Below, in pieces: positions 1-11,079 of a stretch of DNA of 11,153 bases. Where the stretch lies: assembly GCA_943704525.1 (NCBI GenBank), contig CALSCQ010000862.1, positions 1 to 11,153 of the forward strand, given 5' to 3'. The notes beneath the pieces were generated by a model. That model was not told where the DNA came from. It ran no database searches and was given only the letters and a program-made list of their open reading frames with translations. The translations under genes and the position numbers were made by a program. The stretch comes from Pigoraptor vietnamica (Eukaryota; Opisthokonta; Filasterea). How positions within the stretch are numbered: position 1 is the first letter of the stretch; every line of letters begins with the position of its first letter.

Positions 1-219
<219 letters not shown>

Positions 220-1497
220 ATGGACGCCGTGTTCCCACCCAGCGGGAGCATTCTCGAGCGATTTCCGAGCGACGTTCTGCTGACTCTGATTGTTGAGCAC
301 GTGGTTCCCGCGAGTGTGCGCGACGTGGTCTCGCTTTCGGGGACGTGCAAATCGATACGCCAATTCGTGTGGGGCACTCGCAGCGTGTGGGTCGCCGTCG
401 CCAAGCAGGTCGGCCCCGACGGAAACCCCTTCGATCCCGCGACTATAGGAAATTGGCCCTACTCACGACAATTCTCGTTCTCTCGTCCGCCGCCGCTGCC
501 GGCCCCGTGCGCGCCTCCTCCTCGTGAAGAATGGGACGCCTTGACCCAAGTCGAGCGCTGGACGTGGTTCTCAACGCACGTGAAGTCGCGCCTGTGCGGC
601 GTGTGTGGGGCCATGGCGGCGAGAAAGTGTTACAACGGCCCTTTTGCGTACCACATGCGCACCAACGGCGTGCAGCCGGTTCTCCCCACCAACACGCTCG
701 CGTGCACGGACTGCATCTTGGATCGCGCGACTTACGCGTACACCGACGAGAAGGCGCTGAAGCGCAAGCGGGGGCTCCATTTCCACGGTCTTCCCGTGTC
801 GCTGCTCGCCTCATTCGTTCCCACCTTCGGTCGTTACACGTACCACCCGAACTGCACCTACATGACCATACGAAAATTCCGCGTGCGGGACCTCATGGCC
901 ATCGCCGACATCGTGTACGGTTCGCAGAGCGTGTATTCGCAGCACCGAAGCGCGAACGATACCAACGCAATTGTCAAGGCGTGGGAGGCGCGCGCGGCGT
1001 TCGAGGCGCACGAATACCTCGCCGCGCGTCGCATTGACGGCGAAACGGACGCGGCCGTTAAGAAGCGCATGTTCGACGGGCTCGCGGCGGACCCTTCGAT
1101 TCGCGACCGAGAGGAGTACGTCAAGCCGTGGGAGCTTCACTTTACGTACGGCGTGCCCATTTCACTCTGCCACGCGGCGGCGCGCCACATATCGAAAGAG
1201 AGGCGTCTTCGTATGGACGTGGACGAAGACGACGGCGAAAAGAGTGAGGAAAAGGGAGCGGGCGAAGAGGTGCATGACACACTCGGCGGAAAGCGCACTG
1301 TTCGGAAGGCATCTCGCGGGGGCGACGATGCAAGCAACCCTGCGGCAGACGAGCCAATGCTTGCGGCGGACAGCGCAGACGGGAAGGGCCGACGGACTCG
1401 TAGCGCGCGCGCTGTCAAGGAAGAAGCGAAGGCGGTGGCGGAGGTGCCGGTCGCCAGCGCGAGCACGGGGCGGCGAACTCGTAGCAAGCGCACGTAG
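220..1497 (+). CDS. F-box protein with a CxxC...CxxC pair and a basic tail
   Basis: A single-exon gene for 425 residues. The start is supported by an in-frame TGA at 184-186 and by a good context (A at -3, G at +4). Residues about 8-55 look like an F-box: a Leu-Glu-Arg-Phe-Pro-Ser-Asp-Val-Leu helix start, a hydrophobic second helix, then a Ser-Gly-Thr-Cys-Lys segment and a Trp-bearing third helix. F-boxes bind SKP1 in SCF ubiquitin ligases. Cys126/Cys129 and Cys162/Cys165 form two CxxC knuckles, with Cys137 between them, which could bind one zinc and may be the substrate-side module (inference). I recognise no WD40, Kelch or LRR domain. Residues 333-350 are acidic. The tail is Lys/Arg-rich and carries RRTRS twice (391-395 and 418-422), suggesting a nuclear signal. 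It is convergent with SKP1. The F-box call is fairly secure; the substrate is unknown. Confidence 0.8.
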   Translation: MDAVFPPSGSILERFPSDVLLTLIVEHVVPASVRDVVSLSGTCKSIRQFVWGTRSVWVAVAKQVGPDGNPFDPATIGNWPYSRQFSFSRPPPLPAPCAPPPREEWDALTQVERWTWFSTHVKSRLCGVCGAMAARKCYNGPFAYHMRTNGVQPVLPTNTLACTDCILDRATYAYTDEKALKRKRGLHFHGLPVSLLASFVPTFGRYTYHPNCTYMTIRKFRVRDLMAIADIVYGSQSVYSQHRSANDTNAIVKAWEARAAFEAHEYLAARRIDGETDAAVKKRMFDGLAADPSIRDREEYVKPWELHFTYGVPISLCHAAARHISKERRLRMDVDEDDGEKSEEKGAGEEVHDTLGGKRTVRKASRGGDDASNPAADEPMLAADSADGKGRRTRSARAVKEEAKAVAEVPVASASTGRRTRSKRT

Positions 1498-1997
1498 TTG
1501 ATATTGTGCAGCTTTAGCGAGCGCGTCGTTAAGTTGTCGTTTGTGCGCTGTTGCGTCCCGTCCTCGGTGAGTGTAAATACAAGAGGGTTCGCCTTTTGTG
1601 CCTCTGCTCTCGTTGCCATTTCGGACACATAGGGCATTGCGCATCTTGCTTGGGATTCTTGGGCACACAAAACGACGGCTGCAACGACTTAGGATTCTTG
1701 GGCACACAAAACGACGGCTGCAACGAGGTGATGGCACCAACACACGACAGGACACACACGATGGAATAATGTGGTAAGGGTGTCGCTCTGCACGCCAGGA
1801 CACAACAATGGCATACAAAGGGAAAGGCGCCGCACTGTTCGACGAGTAACAGGTACTCGCGTGAAGGTCACAGAGATGGGCAAAAGCGTCGAGTTGAAGT
1901 TCGAGTTTTTACTATTCACAAGTGACAATTTGTTTCGATTCTTGCTAATTGTGCGACGGCAACGAAAAAGGGGCGACAAGGCGCGTGGGTGGGTCGC
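1498..1997. other. Convergent intergenic region between the F-box gene and SKP1
   Basis: These 500 bp must hold the 3' untranslated regions of two genes that face each other. I see no AATAAA on either strand near the stop codons. A TGTAA at 1571-1575, about 75 bp after the F-box stop, is the best candidate for a short polyadenylation element, but it is weak. A GTGAGT at 1567-1572 resembles a splice donor without a clear partner. The 39-bp tandem repeat lies in the middle. Reading frames here are short, partly made of the repeat, or run antisense into the neighbouring genes, and none looks like a protein. Confidence 0.6.
1649..1726. repeat. 39-bp tandem duplication, two copies
   Basis: Copy one is 1649-1687 and copy two is 1688-1726. 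They are adjacent and differ at one base (G at 1652, A at 1691). Each contains GGATTCTTGGGCACACAAAA followed by CGACGGCTGCAACGA. The near identity suggests a recent duplication. The period is a multiple of three, but the repeat lies between two genes and is not part of either coding sequence. Confidence 0.95.
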
Positions 1998-3084
<1,087 letters not shown>

Positions 3085-3377
3085 TTTCGTTCAAAGTGAT
3101 GTCTGCGGACGAAAAAAAAATTTGCGCACGTCGTCAAACGCAACGCAACGTGTCTCTGGCGTGAGGCCCGTCTTTCGACAACACACAACGCGCAACGCAC
3201 ACTATCAAATATGTCATGGGCCGATTTCGACTTCCACATGAGTGTTAACGATCGCACACCAAACCGGAGAGTGTCATGCACACACACCCACACCGCAACT
3301 CACGCACACGCATCACATCCGTGCGCACTTTTGAGGATATCAAGCGCGCACGTGCGTACACACAGAAATACAGCACA
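3085..3377. promoter_or_regulatory. Upstream region of SKP1, possibly shared with a + strand gene
   Basis: This is the 5' flank of SKP1. On the minus strand a T-tract followed by CGTCCGCAG (acceptor AG at 3104-3103) lies just 18 bases before the start codon and looks like the 3' end of an intron in the 5' untranslated region. I cannot pair it with a certain donor. An ATATTTGA stretch near 3206-3213 (minus) is the only A/T-rich element that could be promoter-like. If the candidate gene at 3378 is real, these 293 bp would be a divergent promoter. Confidence 0.35.
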
Positions 3378-3548
3378 ATGGCACAAGTGGATGCCACCAC
3401 TCATACAACGCACCAACCTCGCGATCGTCCGAAAGAGAGCAAGGACACGTTTCCCGCGTTGTCACGCAGTTGGATGCGCGTGCTTCAAGAGAGAGAAAGC
3501 GAAACGCCACAGTGCGTGAGTGAACGCGACATCCGTGCGTGTGTGTGA
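3378..3548 (+). CDS. Possible small gene or first exon, unrecognised
   Basis: An ATG at 3378 in good context (A at -3, G at +4) opens a 56-residue frame ending at 3546-3548. A consensus donor, GTGAGT at 3516, would end exon 1 after 46 residues. Downstream on the same strand are GTAAGG at 3819 and a strong acceptor, a C/T-rich run ending TTTCAG at 3916-3918, so the stretch carries the signals of a spliced + strand transcript. Joining 3515 to 3919 gives a 60-residue product with stop at 3961-3963; other joins are possible. The visible peptide is hydrophilic, has a SWMRVLQERE segment and matches no family I know. Third-position GC is lower than in the F-box gene. It would be divergent from SKP1 and convergent with INTS1. 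It could well be chance. Confidence 0.25.
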   Translation: MAQVDATTHTTHQPRDRPKESKDTFPALSRSWMRVLQERESETPQCVSERDIRACV

Positions 3549-3570
3549 CAGAGAGTGAGACACAACGCGA

Positions 3571-3641
3571 GTGCGTGTGTGTGTGTGTGAGTGTGTGTGT
3601 GTGTGCGTGTGTGAGTGTGTGCGTGTGTGTGTGTGTGTGTG
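3571..3641. repeat. Imperfect (TG)n microsatellite
   Basis: A 71-bp TG-rich run interrupted by GCG and GAG variants. It lies about 490 bp upstream of the SKP1 start, or inside the first intron of the candidate + strand gene. The interruptions suggest an older array than the pure one at the left edge. Confidence 0.92.
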
Positions 3642-3825
3642 GCGTGCGTGCGCGCATATGCGCGGGTGAAAGGGACAAACAACCCCCAATAGAAGATAGC
3701 TGGACATCACACTAATAATGGTCCTTTTCGTAGTCATTTCATAGTAGACATGTCCAAAAATAATGGGAGGGATTTCTGGGAGTTCTCGGAGTAAATCCGG
3801 TTGCGTTCACATTCCACGGTAAGGG

Positions 3826-3833
3826 TGACGTCA
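3826..3833. promoter_or_regulatory. TGACGTCA palindrome (CRE/ATF-type site)
   Basis: A perfect eight-base palindrome identical to the cAMP-response element bound by bZIP factors in many eukaryotes. It lies in noncoding DNA about 740 bp upstream of SKP1. The same octamer also occurs within INTS1 coding sequence at 7209-7216 and 9315-9322, so occurrence by chance is quite possible. Confidence 0.25.
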
Positions 3834-3837
3834 TTTA

Positions 3838-3862
3838 CATGTTACCCACACGGAGTAACATG
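3838..3862. other. 8-bp inverted repeat with a 9-base loop
   Basis: CATGTTAC at 3838-3845 is the exact reverse complement of GTAACATG at 3855-3862, and the 9-base spacer could form two further pairs. It begins five bases after the TGACGTCA palindrome. No T-run follows on either strand, so it does not look like a terminator. It may be a protein-binding dyad or a chance stem. Confidence 0.5.
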
Positions 3863-4107
3863 CATGTCGCACTCAGTCTCGCTCTCTGCCTATCGCTTTC
3901 CCTCACAATGTATTTCAGGCAGACCAACATTCGTTATTACCGACCGGGATCGACCAGCTCTGAGTGTTGCCGTTCAACAAGTGCAGCAAGCGACACTTTC
4001 AAGCCACGACCCAGTTGGCCATGGGCGTCCATGTGCGAGGAACGGTCGAGCATACAGCGCAAAAGGCGCTTGCCGTGCTCTGAGGGGCAAAAACACAAAA
4101 CAGAACT

Positions 4108-7100
4108 TCAGACCACAACTCGTAGTGCACAAGCCTGCACGTCGGCAGTGCACCCACCCGACGAGATGCAACACACGACATGGAACGACGAGGCCAACGC
4201 CGTCAGTGCGTCTTGGGATGCATCTGCAACGGCGCTGCAGACGAGCTCCAACACGTCGGCAGCATTCGACACTTGTGAGGCGATCTCGAGCAAGAGAGAT
4301 GCGGTCATTCCGGCAATGCGCCCGTCCGCACGCAAGCACGGCACCACAGCGGCTGCCAGGGAGCAAAGCGCGGCAGGTGCAGCGGCTTCAGCCGCAGCGA
4401 CCGACGCAACTGCCTCTTGCAGAAGAGGGACGAGCGCGGACCACGTGACGAGCGCTACGGGGCGCTGTGTTATTGCCGCTATCGCCGCCGTCAAGCGCGC
4501 CAGCTCGCCCCCATCCGTTATCGCGTGCAGCCTTCGCCCAGGGTGAAACGGCACGCTCCCACGGAGAAACGACACGACATGCTCAAGGGACTCGATGCCC
4601 TCGTACTTGTGCGACAGCGCTTCGAGGCTCTGAACAAGCGGCACGAGGTAAGTGCGGCAGTTCGCCGGTGCGTCCTCTGCGTACGCGAGGCACAACGAGG
4701 CGATTGAATGCGCCATCGCCCTGTTCGCTCCCTCGGTGGCCGGCCGCTCGTTTCGCGCGCTGCAAGACAGTGCAACAAGGCCGCCCTCGAGGATGGAGAC
4801 AACGGGCGGCACGTGGTGCGAGGGCGGGAGTCCCACTCGGAATGCGTGGGGACGAAGTGCGATAACGACGTCCGCCGCCCTCTGCCACAACACGTTGCCC
4901 TCGCACGCATGAAACTGCGCACTGTCCATCGACGTCAGCCACGAAGAAGCCTCGGCGTCGAGCACGGGAAGATGGCGCACGCACACGAGTGGGTGCGCTC
5001 GCGCCATCGACAGCATGGACTGGAATGCGCCGAGCCCTCGCATGTCCCGGCCGGGGGGCACATTCGCACGTGACGCAGCCGCACCCGTCTCGCCACCCCG
5101 CGAATCGCCCGGTGCAGCTGCCCCAGACGCGCCAGTGGTCGTCGCAGTTGGGACCTCCGGCGCCCTTCGCTTCTTGTCGAAGAGAGAGAAGCGACCGCGG
5201 AAAGGGCACGCCAACGCGACTACGGCCGCTGCAACGCGCCTGTCCATTGTGCCCGCGATGGCCGGCAGCCCGGTGGACACTGCGGCGCAACTGAGGCGAT
5301 GCATCGTGCGATCCCTGTGTGCGTCGCACGCGAATGCATCGGGGATGATAATGTACGCGCGCATCGCAATAGTGGTGGCGGTGTCGGCGATGCCGGCTGC
5401 GATGGCATACTAAGAGGTCAGAAATAAATGACTGGGGATAATGCGAGAAGTGCGCATGAAAACTGACACGAACATTTGATGACAGACGCGTGGTACAGCG
5501 CACTCCTTACCGTTCGACGCCATGGCTTCCGACAAAAAGGCGACGACTGCGCGCGTGCACTCTTCGTTCTCCGTCAGCACATACTCGAGAAGAGCGTCCC
5601 TGTCACGCTCGTCACGCACACCCGCGCGCCTCTCTGCGACGATGCACGACACGACTGCCGCGGCCTCGCTCGGCGTGAAGCGCACGGTGCGCGGACGGGG
5701 CACATTCGATCCCTTGCGGACCGTGTCGTCGTCACGCCACGCGCGCGGATGCCTGAGAATGGCCTGTACGCAGTCGAGCACGGCGGAAGAATCGCCCTGG
5801 CGCCCATCGCCAGTAACACTAACAGCACTGCGCACCCACTCACGCAGCGCCTCCCATGATGAGTTGTGCAGCGAAATGCACGCCATCGCCCCGCGTGTGC
5901 CTCCGACCTCCGCCGTCTTCGCATCGCCGCCCAAATTGGGAAAGGCGGGGATGCCCATGTCACCCGACGATAGGCACTCGAGAAAGACCCCGGACAGCCA
6001 CGGAGACGACGCGCAGCTCGAAAGCGCGCGCACAAGCGACACGGCCCATTCCTCTCGTCGACGGCCGCCGTCGTCGCTGGCGAGGGATCGCTCCCACACA
6101 AGCGTTGCGTCCAGGAAGCGCTCGATAAGCGAGCTGTGAGGGGAATCGCCCGCCTTCGCGAGAACGCAGCAGGCGTCAACAACGTCGTCCGGTGCATAAT
6201 ACGCGCCGCGGGAACCCCAGTGATTCACCTTGTCCGCCGCGGAGAGCGAACAAACGGCCTCGGCAAATGCACGCGACGTCTCGGCTGTTCGTGAAGCGCG
6301 GAAGGCGGCGAGGGCATCCAGGGTTTCAGCTCCATCGACCGCCTGTGACGCATGCGCGACGGCACCGCCCGGTGTCCACGCAAGCGCATCTCTCTGGAGC
6401 GATGCACACAGCACAAGAGCATGCTGGAGCGCCTGTGAGCGAGGGGCGTCCGTTGCTGCCACAACATCGCCTTTGGGAGTGCGGCACGAAGGCAGCGACA
6501 GCGCTACTATCGGAGCGAGTCCGCGGACAATGGAAGGGACTTCATCGTGACGCACACCCTCCATTGGTTGCGGGCCGTCGCTGGTAGCAGTGGCCGTTCG
6601 CGACAAGAGCGCGGCGACGCCATCGAGGCTCGCGCCGGTCACGTGACGATGGGCCTTTGCCCTCGCGTCGAGTACTGCGACAACGCGCGCTTGTTCCCCC
6701 TCGTCGATGGAAACAGGAACGCCCGCCACTAGAAGGCGGTCGAGTGCGGGGAGCGCGAGTGCACATGACGCATCGGACAGTCCAGACATCGCGGAGAGGC
6801 GCAAAATGCGCGTGGGAACGTTTTCGAATGCGCCGGCGAACAGCGCCGAAGCGATCCGTTCGTCTGTCGTGCGCATGGCGTCCAGCGCGAGATCCAATAC
6901 CACCGACCCGTCATCGAGCATTGCGGGATTGAGGCACGCGGAGGCAGCCGCTACACACGTGCCAACCGTCGCCGAGTCCGCCGACGCATCAACGGATGCG
7001 CACGCCCACAACAAAAGCACGGCGCCATTCGCGCCGTTTGGCTGTTCCAGCGCCCGCAACATAGCGGTCGTGAACGCAGACAGCACGGACTGCGACCTCA

Positions 7101-10100
7101 GAGATGCCGCGAGCATGAGGCGTCGCTCTCCCGCAATCGCCAACAGTGCGTCGGCCACAAAGTCAGGCGGACCGGCACACACCATGACGACAAGTTCCCC
7201 GAAGGTAGTGACGTCAGGCTCGATGCTCAGCGCCATCCTGGCCGCAACCACGAGAGCGTCGCGTGCGCGGGGACACAGGGCCGAGATAGAGACTGCACTT
7301 GAGAACAAATGGTGAGAGAGAACGGCGCGGAGGAGGTCCAGCGCGCGACGTCTCTCGGCGCCCTTCGAAGAAGACAGGGCAGCTGCAATGCGGGCGACTG
7401 CTGGCTCGCACGCATCGTCGTCGCACAGCACCTGTCGAACGCGAGCCGCCTCAGCGCCGTGAGCGTGCAGAGGCTCGGCGTCGTCTGCCAGCGCAAGCCC
7501 GACGAGTGCCTCTGCCGTCACAATCTCAATAAACGAAGCGTCCATCGCGATAATGTCCCGAAGCCATCGCGTGTTGCCACCCGTCGCATGTCCCGACATA
7601 ACCATGGCGACGAAGTCCGGACTGCGCGACGCGCAGAGGCGACGACGCACCACGAGCTCTTCTTCGAGGCGAGCGATGTGACGGTCCGCGAAAAGCGGGA
7701 GTTCGTCCACTCGCTCGCCCGTGATAGCCACTGCTATTAGGGCTCGGACGGCTGGCACGCGGTCCCACGCAAACGCCCCGACAGTCGTCGGGCAAGCCGC
7801 AGACAAGAGCACAACGGCCGTGCACGCAGTCCAGTAAGCGTCGGCCCCGGCGAGCCAAGGGGTGTGAAGGGGTGGAAAGGGATCAACGTCCGCGGTGGGG
7901 CAGCCGAGCGACAAAAGCCCCTGTACTACAGCCGGCGCGTCCGTCACCTGGACAGAAGGAGACACGGCCGACCCAGGAGGTATGGGAATGGCTGTGGCGC
8001 GCGAGACAAGCGCAAGTGCCATGTGCGCCAGTGCGTCGCGGCCAATATCGACGTAGTGTCTGGAGAGGGCGACAACGCCAAGCAAGGCGTCCTCCGACAA
8101 AGGCATGCCGACGCCGGCATTGTGGAGGGCGGCGCGGTCGCGGTCCGCCTCGTGCGCATCCGCCGACTCGCGCACGCACTCGTCGGCTGTTCGCGTCAGA
8201 AGAACACGCTGCGACAGGTCCAAGGCGACGTCGGCCGTCAATGGGCGTCCAACAAACGGCGGGAGTGCGAAAAGCCAGACGAAGAATGCTTTCTGCCAGC
8301 GCAGGGAACGCAGCGTGGAGGACGAAGGGCGCGCATCTCCCACGACCGCGGTTACTGCTGGTGCAATCGAGAGGGCGGCGAGACAGGCAGAAGAGAACAT
8401 GTCGGCGACGCACGAGCAAACACGCTCGCGGAGGGGCATGTCGCGCGGGAGGGATTGCTCGTGCGTGTGCAGGGGCTCCGAGAAGAGCGCAACGCCAAAC
8501 TGGTCCAGGTCGAAGGGCGCGTCGCCCGCACGTACGGGGCGCCCAACCACGCGGCGCACTAAACCGCGCAGAACGAGGCGGTGGTCGTCGCCTGGGCGCT
8601 CTCGGAAAAGCGCAACAATCCGACGCACGAGCGCAGCCGCAAACACAGACTCGATCGACGGCACAGACGCGATGGTGGACGAGCGTCTCGAAACTGCGGC
8701 GACCAAGAGCGCCATCGAGTTGGGTATGCGGGCATCGGACATTGCGTGCGACGATTCCGAAATGACCAGCGCGTCGACGCACGCCGATGCAAGGGCCGCA
8801 GTGGCGGCACAGATGGCGCCAATCCCAGACGCCTGCATCGCCACGTGAAGGCGCTGAGACCGCAGCCGCACAAGACAGAGGGCGGCGGCCGTGTCGTCGG
8901 GGGTCGACGTGCGCACGCGAGCACAGAGCACTCGAAACAGGTCCCGCGCGTGTCGGGAGGCCGTCGGGTGCACCAGCCACGTGTCCATGTGCTGTGCGGC
9001 AAGCAGTCGCGCCTCTGAATACGCGGAGAGTGAGATGAGAAAGCGCACGGCATGGCGCGCGTTGCCCTTCCGGTCGACAGCGCGGCGTGCGTAGCTCAGA
9101 GCGAGAGCTCGCAACGCGTCCTCGTGCCCCGCGTACCGTCCACGCAGCGACTGCACGTCGGACGCGCTTCCACCTAACGTCTGGAATGTGCCGCTGTCGT
9201 CGGGATCAAAGACGTCGTCGCGCACGTCTCCACGATCGATAGCGGCTGCCGAGGGTGCTGTGGACCCGCTCGTGTTACGCCGACGGGTGCCGACAGTGTG
9301 CGCCTCTTCGACGGTGACGTCATTTGACGCCATTGCGCCGAGTGACGCAAGAATGGGAGTAACAAAAGGACGCGCGACCTCCGCATCGACCCACAAGCGC
9401 TCGCCCGCCGCATCTTCAAAGAACGCCTGGAGTGCATACGGGGTGTTGGTGAAGTAACACAATGCCTTACGACGAGGCAGTCGCACACACCGCGCTCGCA
9501 TGCGCAAACAGTATGCACCCGCACGTGCACACCAGCACACACCTGCGCAAACTCAAACGGCCACACTGGCACACTCGCAAATACGCGCGCCAGTAAGCCG
9601 GCCGCAAAGGCCTGCCATTGCGAGGACGTCCCGGCGCGACTGCGGCTTTCGGACGCTGTTGTGTCACGCCCGAGGCTCGCACACAGACGCTGCGATTATC
9701 CAAGAAGCAGTTTCAATGTGAGGGTGCAACAAGAACTTTGAAAAATTAGCGTGTCACGTTAGATAAACACGTCCTCCCTCTCGCCCCCTAAATTGCGCCA
9801 ACATACGGACGCACTCGCAACGCATGATAATCAACACACAATCGCTTACCGACACAATTGCCGGTTGCGTGAAGATGTGCGCATGCGCCTCAGCGGCACG
9901 AACAAGCGCTGTCTGCACATCGCTGTCAGGCCGTGGGGACTGCTCCAGGCCGTCGATGGCGTTCAGCACCGCCGAAATGGCGTCATCGTGACGCTCTTCA
10001 GATAAGAGCGCGTCGAGTGCGTCGGGAAGCGAAGGATGGGGCGCTGCCGCAGCTGCGAGACGAAAGGAGACTACACAGTGAGAACGAGTAAGTGCGAAAC

Positions 10101-10834
10101 CGAACAAGGGCCGTGGGTCGATCGGCGAATATAAAGACGTGCAAAGTAAATGGATGCGGTGGGACGCACAAGCAGTGCAGTGCGCCCACACCCTAGCGCA
10201 CGTGATCCCTCTGGCGCCTATTCCGGGACCCTGCAACACCCACCAAGCACGGGCGCTGCTGTCCGCCGCACTTTCTCCACCCTCTCCGGCGCGCCCTCAC
10301 GTGACAACGGCCGCTTCAGCCGCGCAGCACTCGCGTCTATCACAGGTGTGCCGCTCACGCTCAGAGGCGCTCCCCGCACCACAGCGCCAGCGACAGACTG
10401 AACAGAAGCTGGCGGTCGCAATGCGCCACGCGGCTGTTGTGGTTGGGAAGGGGGACGCGCAGGAGCCACGGGACGCGTGCGGGGCGTAGCGGCCGGCGCT
10501 GGCGAGTGCGACAGCGCCTGGGAGGGTGGCCTTGCAATGAGGGGTAAAGCTTCGTTTTTTCGCGCGACTGATTTCGGGGCTTGTGGCTGCGCGGGCAGTC
10601 GAACGCCCCCTTGCACTGGTGCGACAGGCGACGGCGCCGAGGTGGCGGATGCATTATTGCGAGGGACTGCCGCGGGGGGTTTGGGCGTTGATGGGGTCAC
10701 AACAAACGACTGTAGAGGGAATCACAAGGATATTAGAATGGGTGTGGTTTACGTGTGTGTGTTGGTTGGTGTTGTGTGTTTGTTTGTGTGTGTGCGCTGT
10801 GTGTGTGTGCATTGTGTGTGTGTGTGTGTGTGTT

Positions 10835-10880
<46 letters not shown>

Positions 10881-10935
10881 TGTGTGTGTATTTCTACCTG
10901 CCCTGAGGTCTCCTCGATCTCTTCAAACTCGTCGT
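4108..10935 (-). CDS. INTS1: Integrator complex subunit 1 (INTS1), 5'-partial, six exons seen
   Basis: Exons on the minus strand: 10898-10935, 10244-10709, 9850-10052, 9543-9689, 5511-9426 and 4108-5396, joined in frame at GT...AG sites to about 2018 residues (human INTS1 is about 2190). In order: a short acidic exon; a Pro/Ala-rich, probably disordered region with a basic RLKRP patch; a conserved N-terminal part with PDSDVQTALV and HIFTQPAIV; the family's hallmark EDAAGERLWVD (residues 288-298, DUF3677 region); a long Ala/Leu-rich helical, HEAT-like body; a Gly/Ala linker after DKKRR (about 1664); and a C-terminal domain with HPLVCVRHLP, LRPHAF and HKYEGIE, placed as in animal INTS1. INTS1 is a nuclear scaffold of Integrator, which cleaves nascent RNA at RNA polymerase II. 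No methionine occurs in the first two exons seen, so the start lies beyond 11153. Identification is from remembered family motifs. Confidence 0.85.
10752..10889. repeat. (TG)n array in the second visible INTS1 intron
   Basis: About 140 bp of TG repeat with TTTG and GCGC interruptions fill most of the intron 10710-10897. On the transcribed strand it reads (AC)n. It ends eight bases from the donor GTAGAA of the 38-nt exon. Confidence 0.93.
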
Positions 10936-10993
10936 CTGAGATAACATTCCGTAAGACGCTCTTTCAATGGACAGTGCGCATATTTGAACATGC

Positions 10994-11018
10994 ACGCACA
11001 CTCACACACACACACACA

Positions 11019-11056
<38 letters not shown>

Positions 11057-11079
11057 CGTGCACACACACACACACACAT

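Larger units (their letters stand above)
3642..4107. other. Noncoding stretch downstream of INTS1
   Basis: This stretch precedes the INTS1 stop codon and should contain the INTS1 3' untranslated region at its right end. No AATAAA is visible on the INTS1 strand near 4108. The part from about 3660 to 3960 is richer in A/T than the rest of the window and holds a TGACGTCA palindrome (3826-3833), a hairpin (3838-3862), two partial repeats built on GACAT and AATAATGG (3703-3721 and 3747-3766), and splice-like signals on the + strand at 3819 and 3918. I see no tRNA or other known RNA gene. Confidence 0.55.

Noticed and set aside
1162-1818. A 218-residue minus-strand frame over the end of the F-box gene
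   Set aside because: It is antisense to a supported gene, crosses the tandem repeat and has no protein-like features.
3340-3678. His/Thr-rich minus-strand frames across the (TG)n array
   Set aside because: They come from the dinucleotide array and have no start or composition typical of the real genes.
3839-4546. Two overlapping + strand frames of 215-235 residues at the INTS1 3' end
   Set aside because: Most of their length is antisense to INTS1 coding sequence and two phases are open at once. Only the part before 4107 could belong to a real exon, which is covered under the candidate small gene.
7872-8765. Long + strand frames antisense to INTS1 (for example 7872-8765, 8105-8848, 6707-7315 and 5522-6139)
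   Set aside because: They are shadows of a GC-rich coding exon, with skewed Arg/Ala/Thr-rich composition and no recognisable domain, while the minus-strand frame shows INTS1 motifs and remains open for 3.9 kb.
7883-8980. A 365-residue minus-strand frame in another phase of INTS1
   Set aside because: It overlaps the INTS1 frame completely on the same strand and is Arg/Cys/Pro-rich shadow sequence.
7209-9322. TGACGTCA copies at 7209-7216 and 9315-9322 as regulatory sites
   Set aside because: Both lie within INTS1 coding sequence and are best explained by codon content.
10218-10700. Reading the Pro/Ala-rich exon as an independent gene starting at 10700
   Set aside because: The codon there is GTG, the exon has a splice acceptor at 10710 and a donor at 10243, and it joins in frame with the INTS1 exons on both sides.
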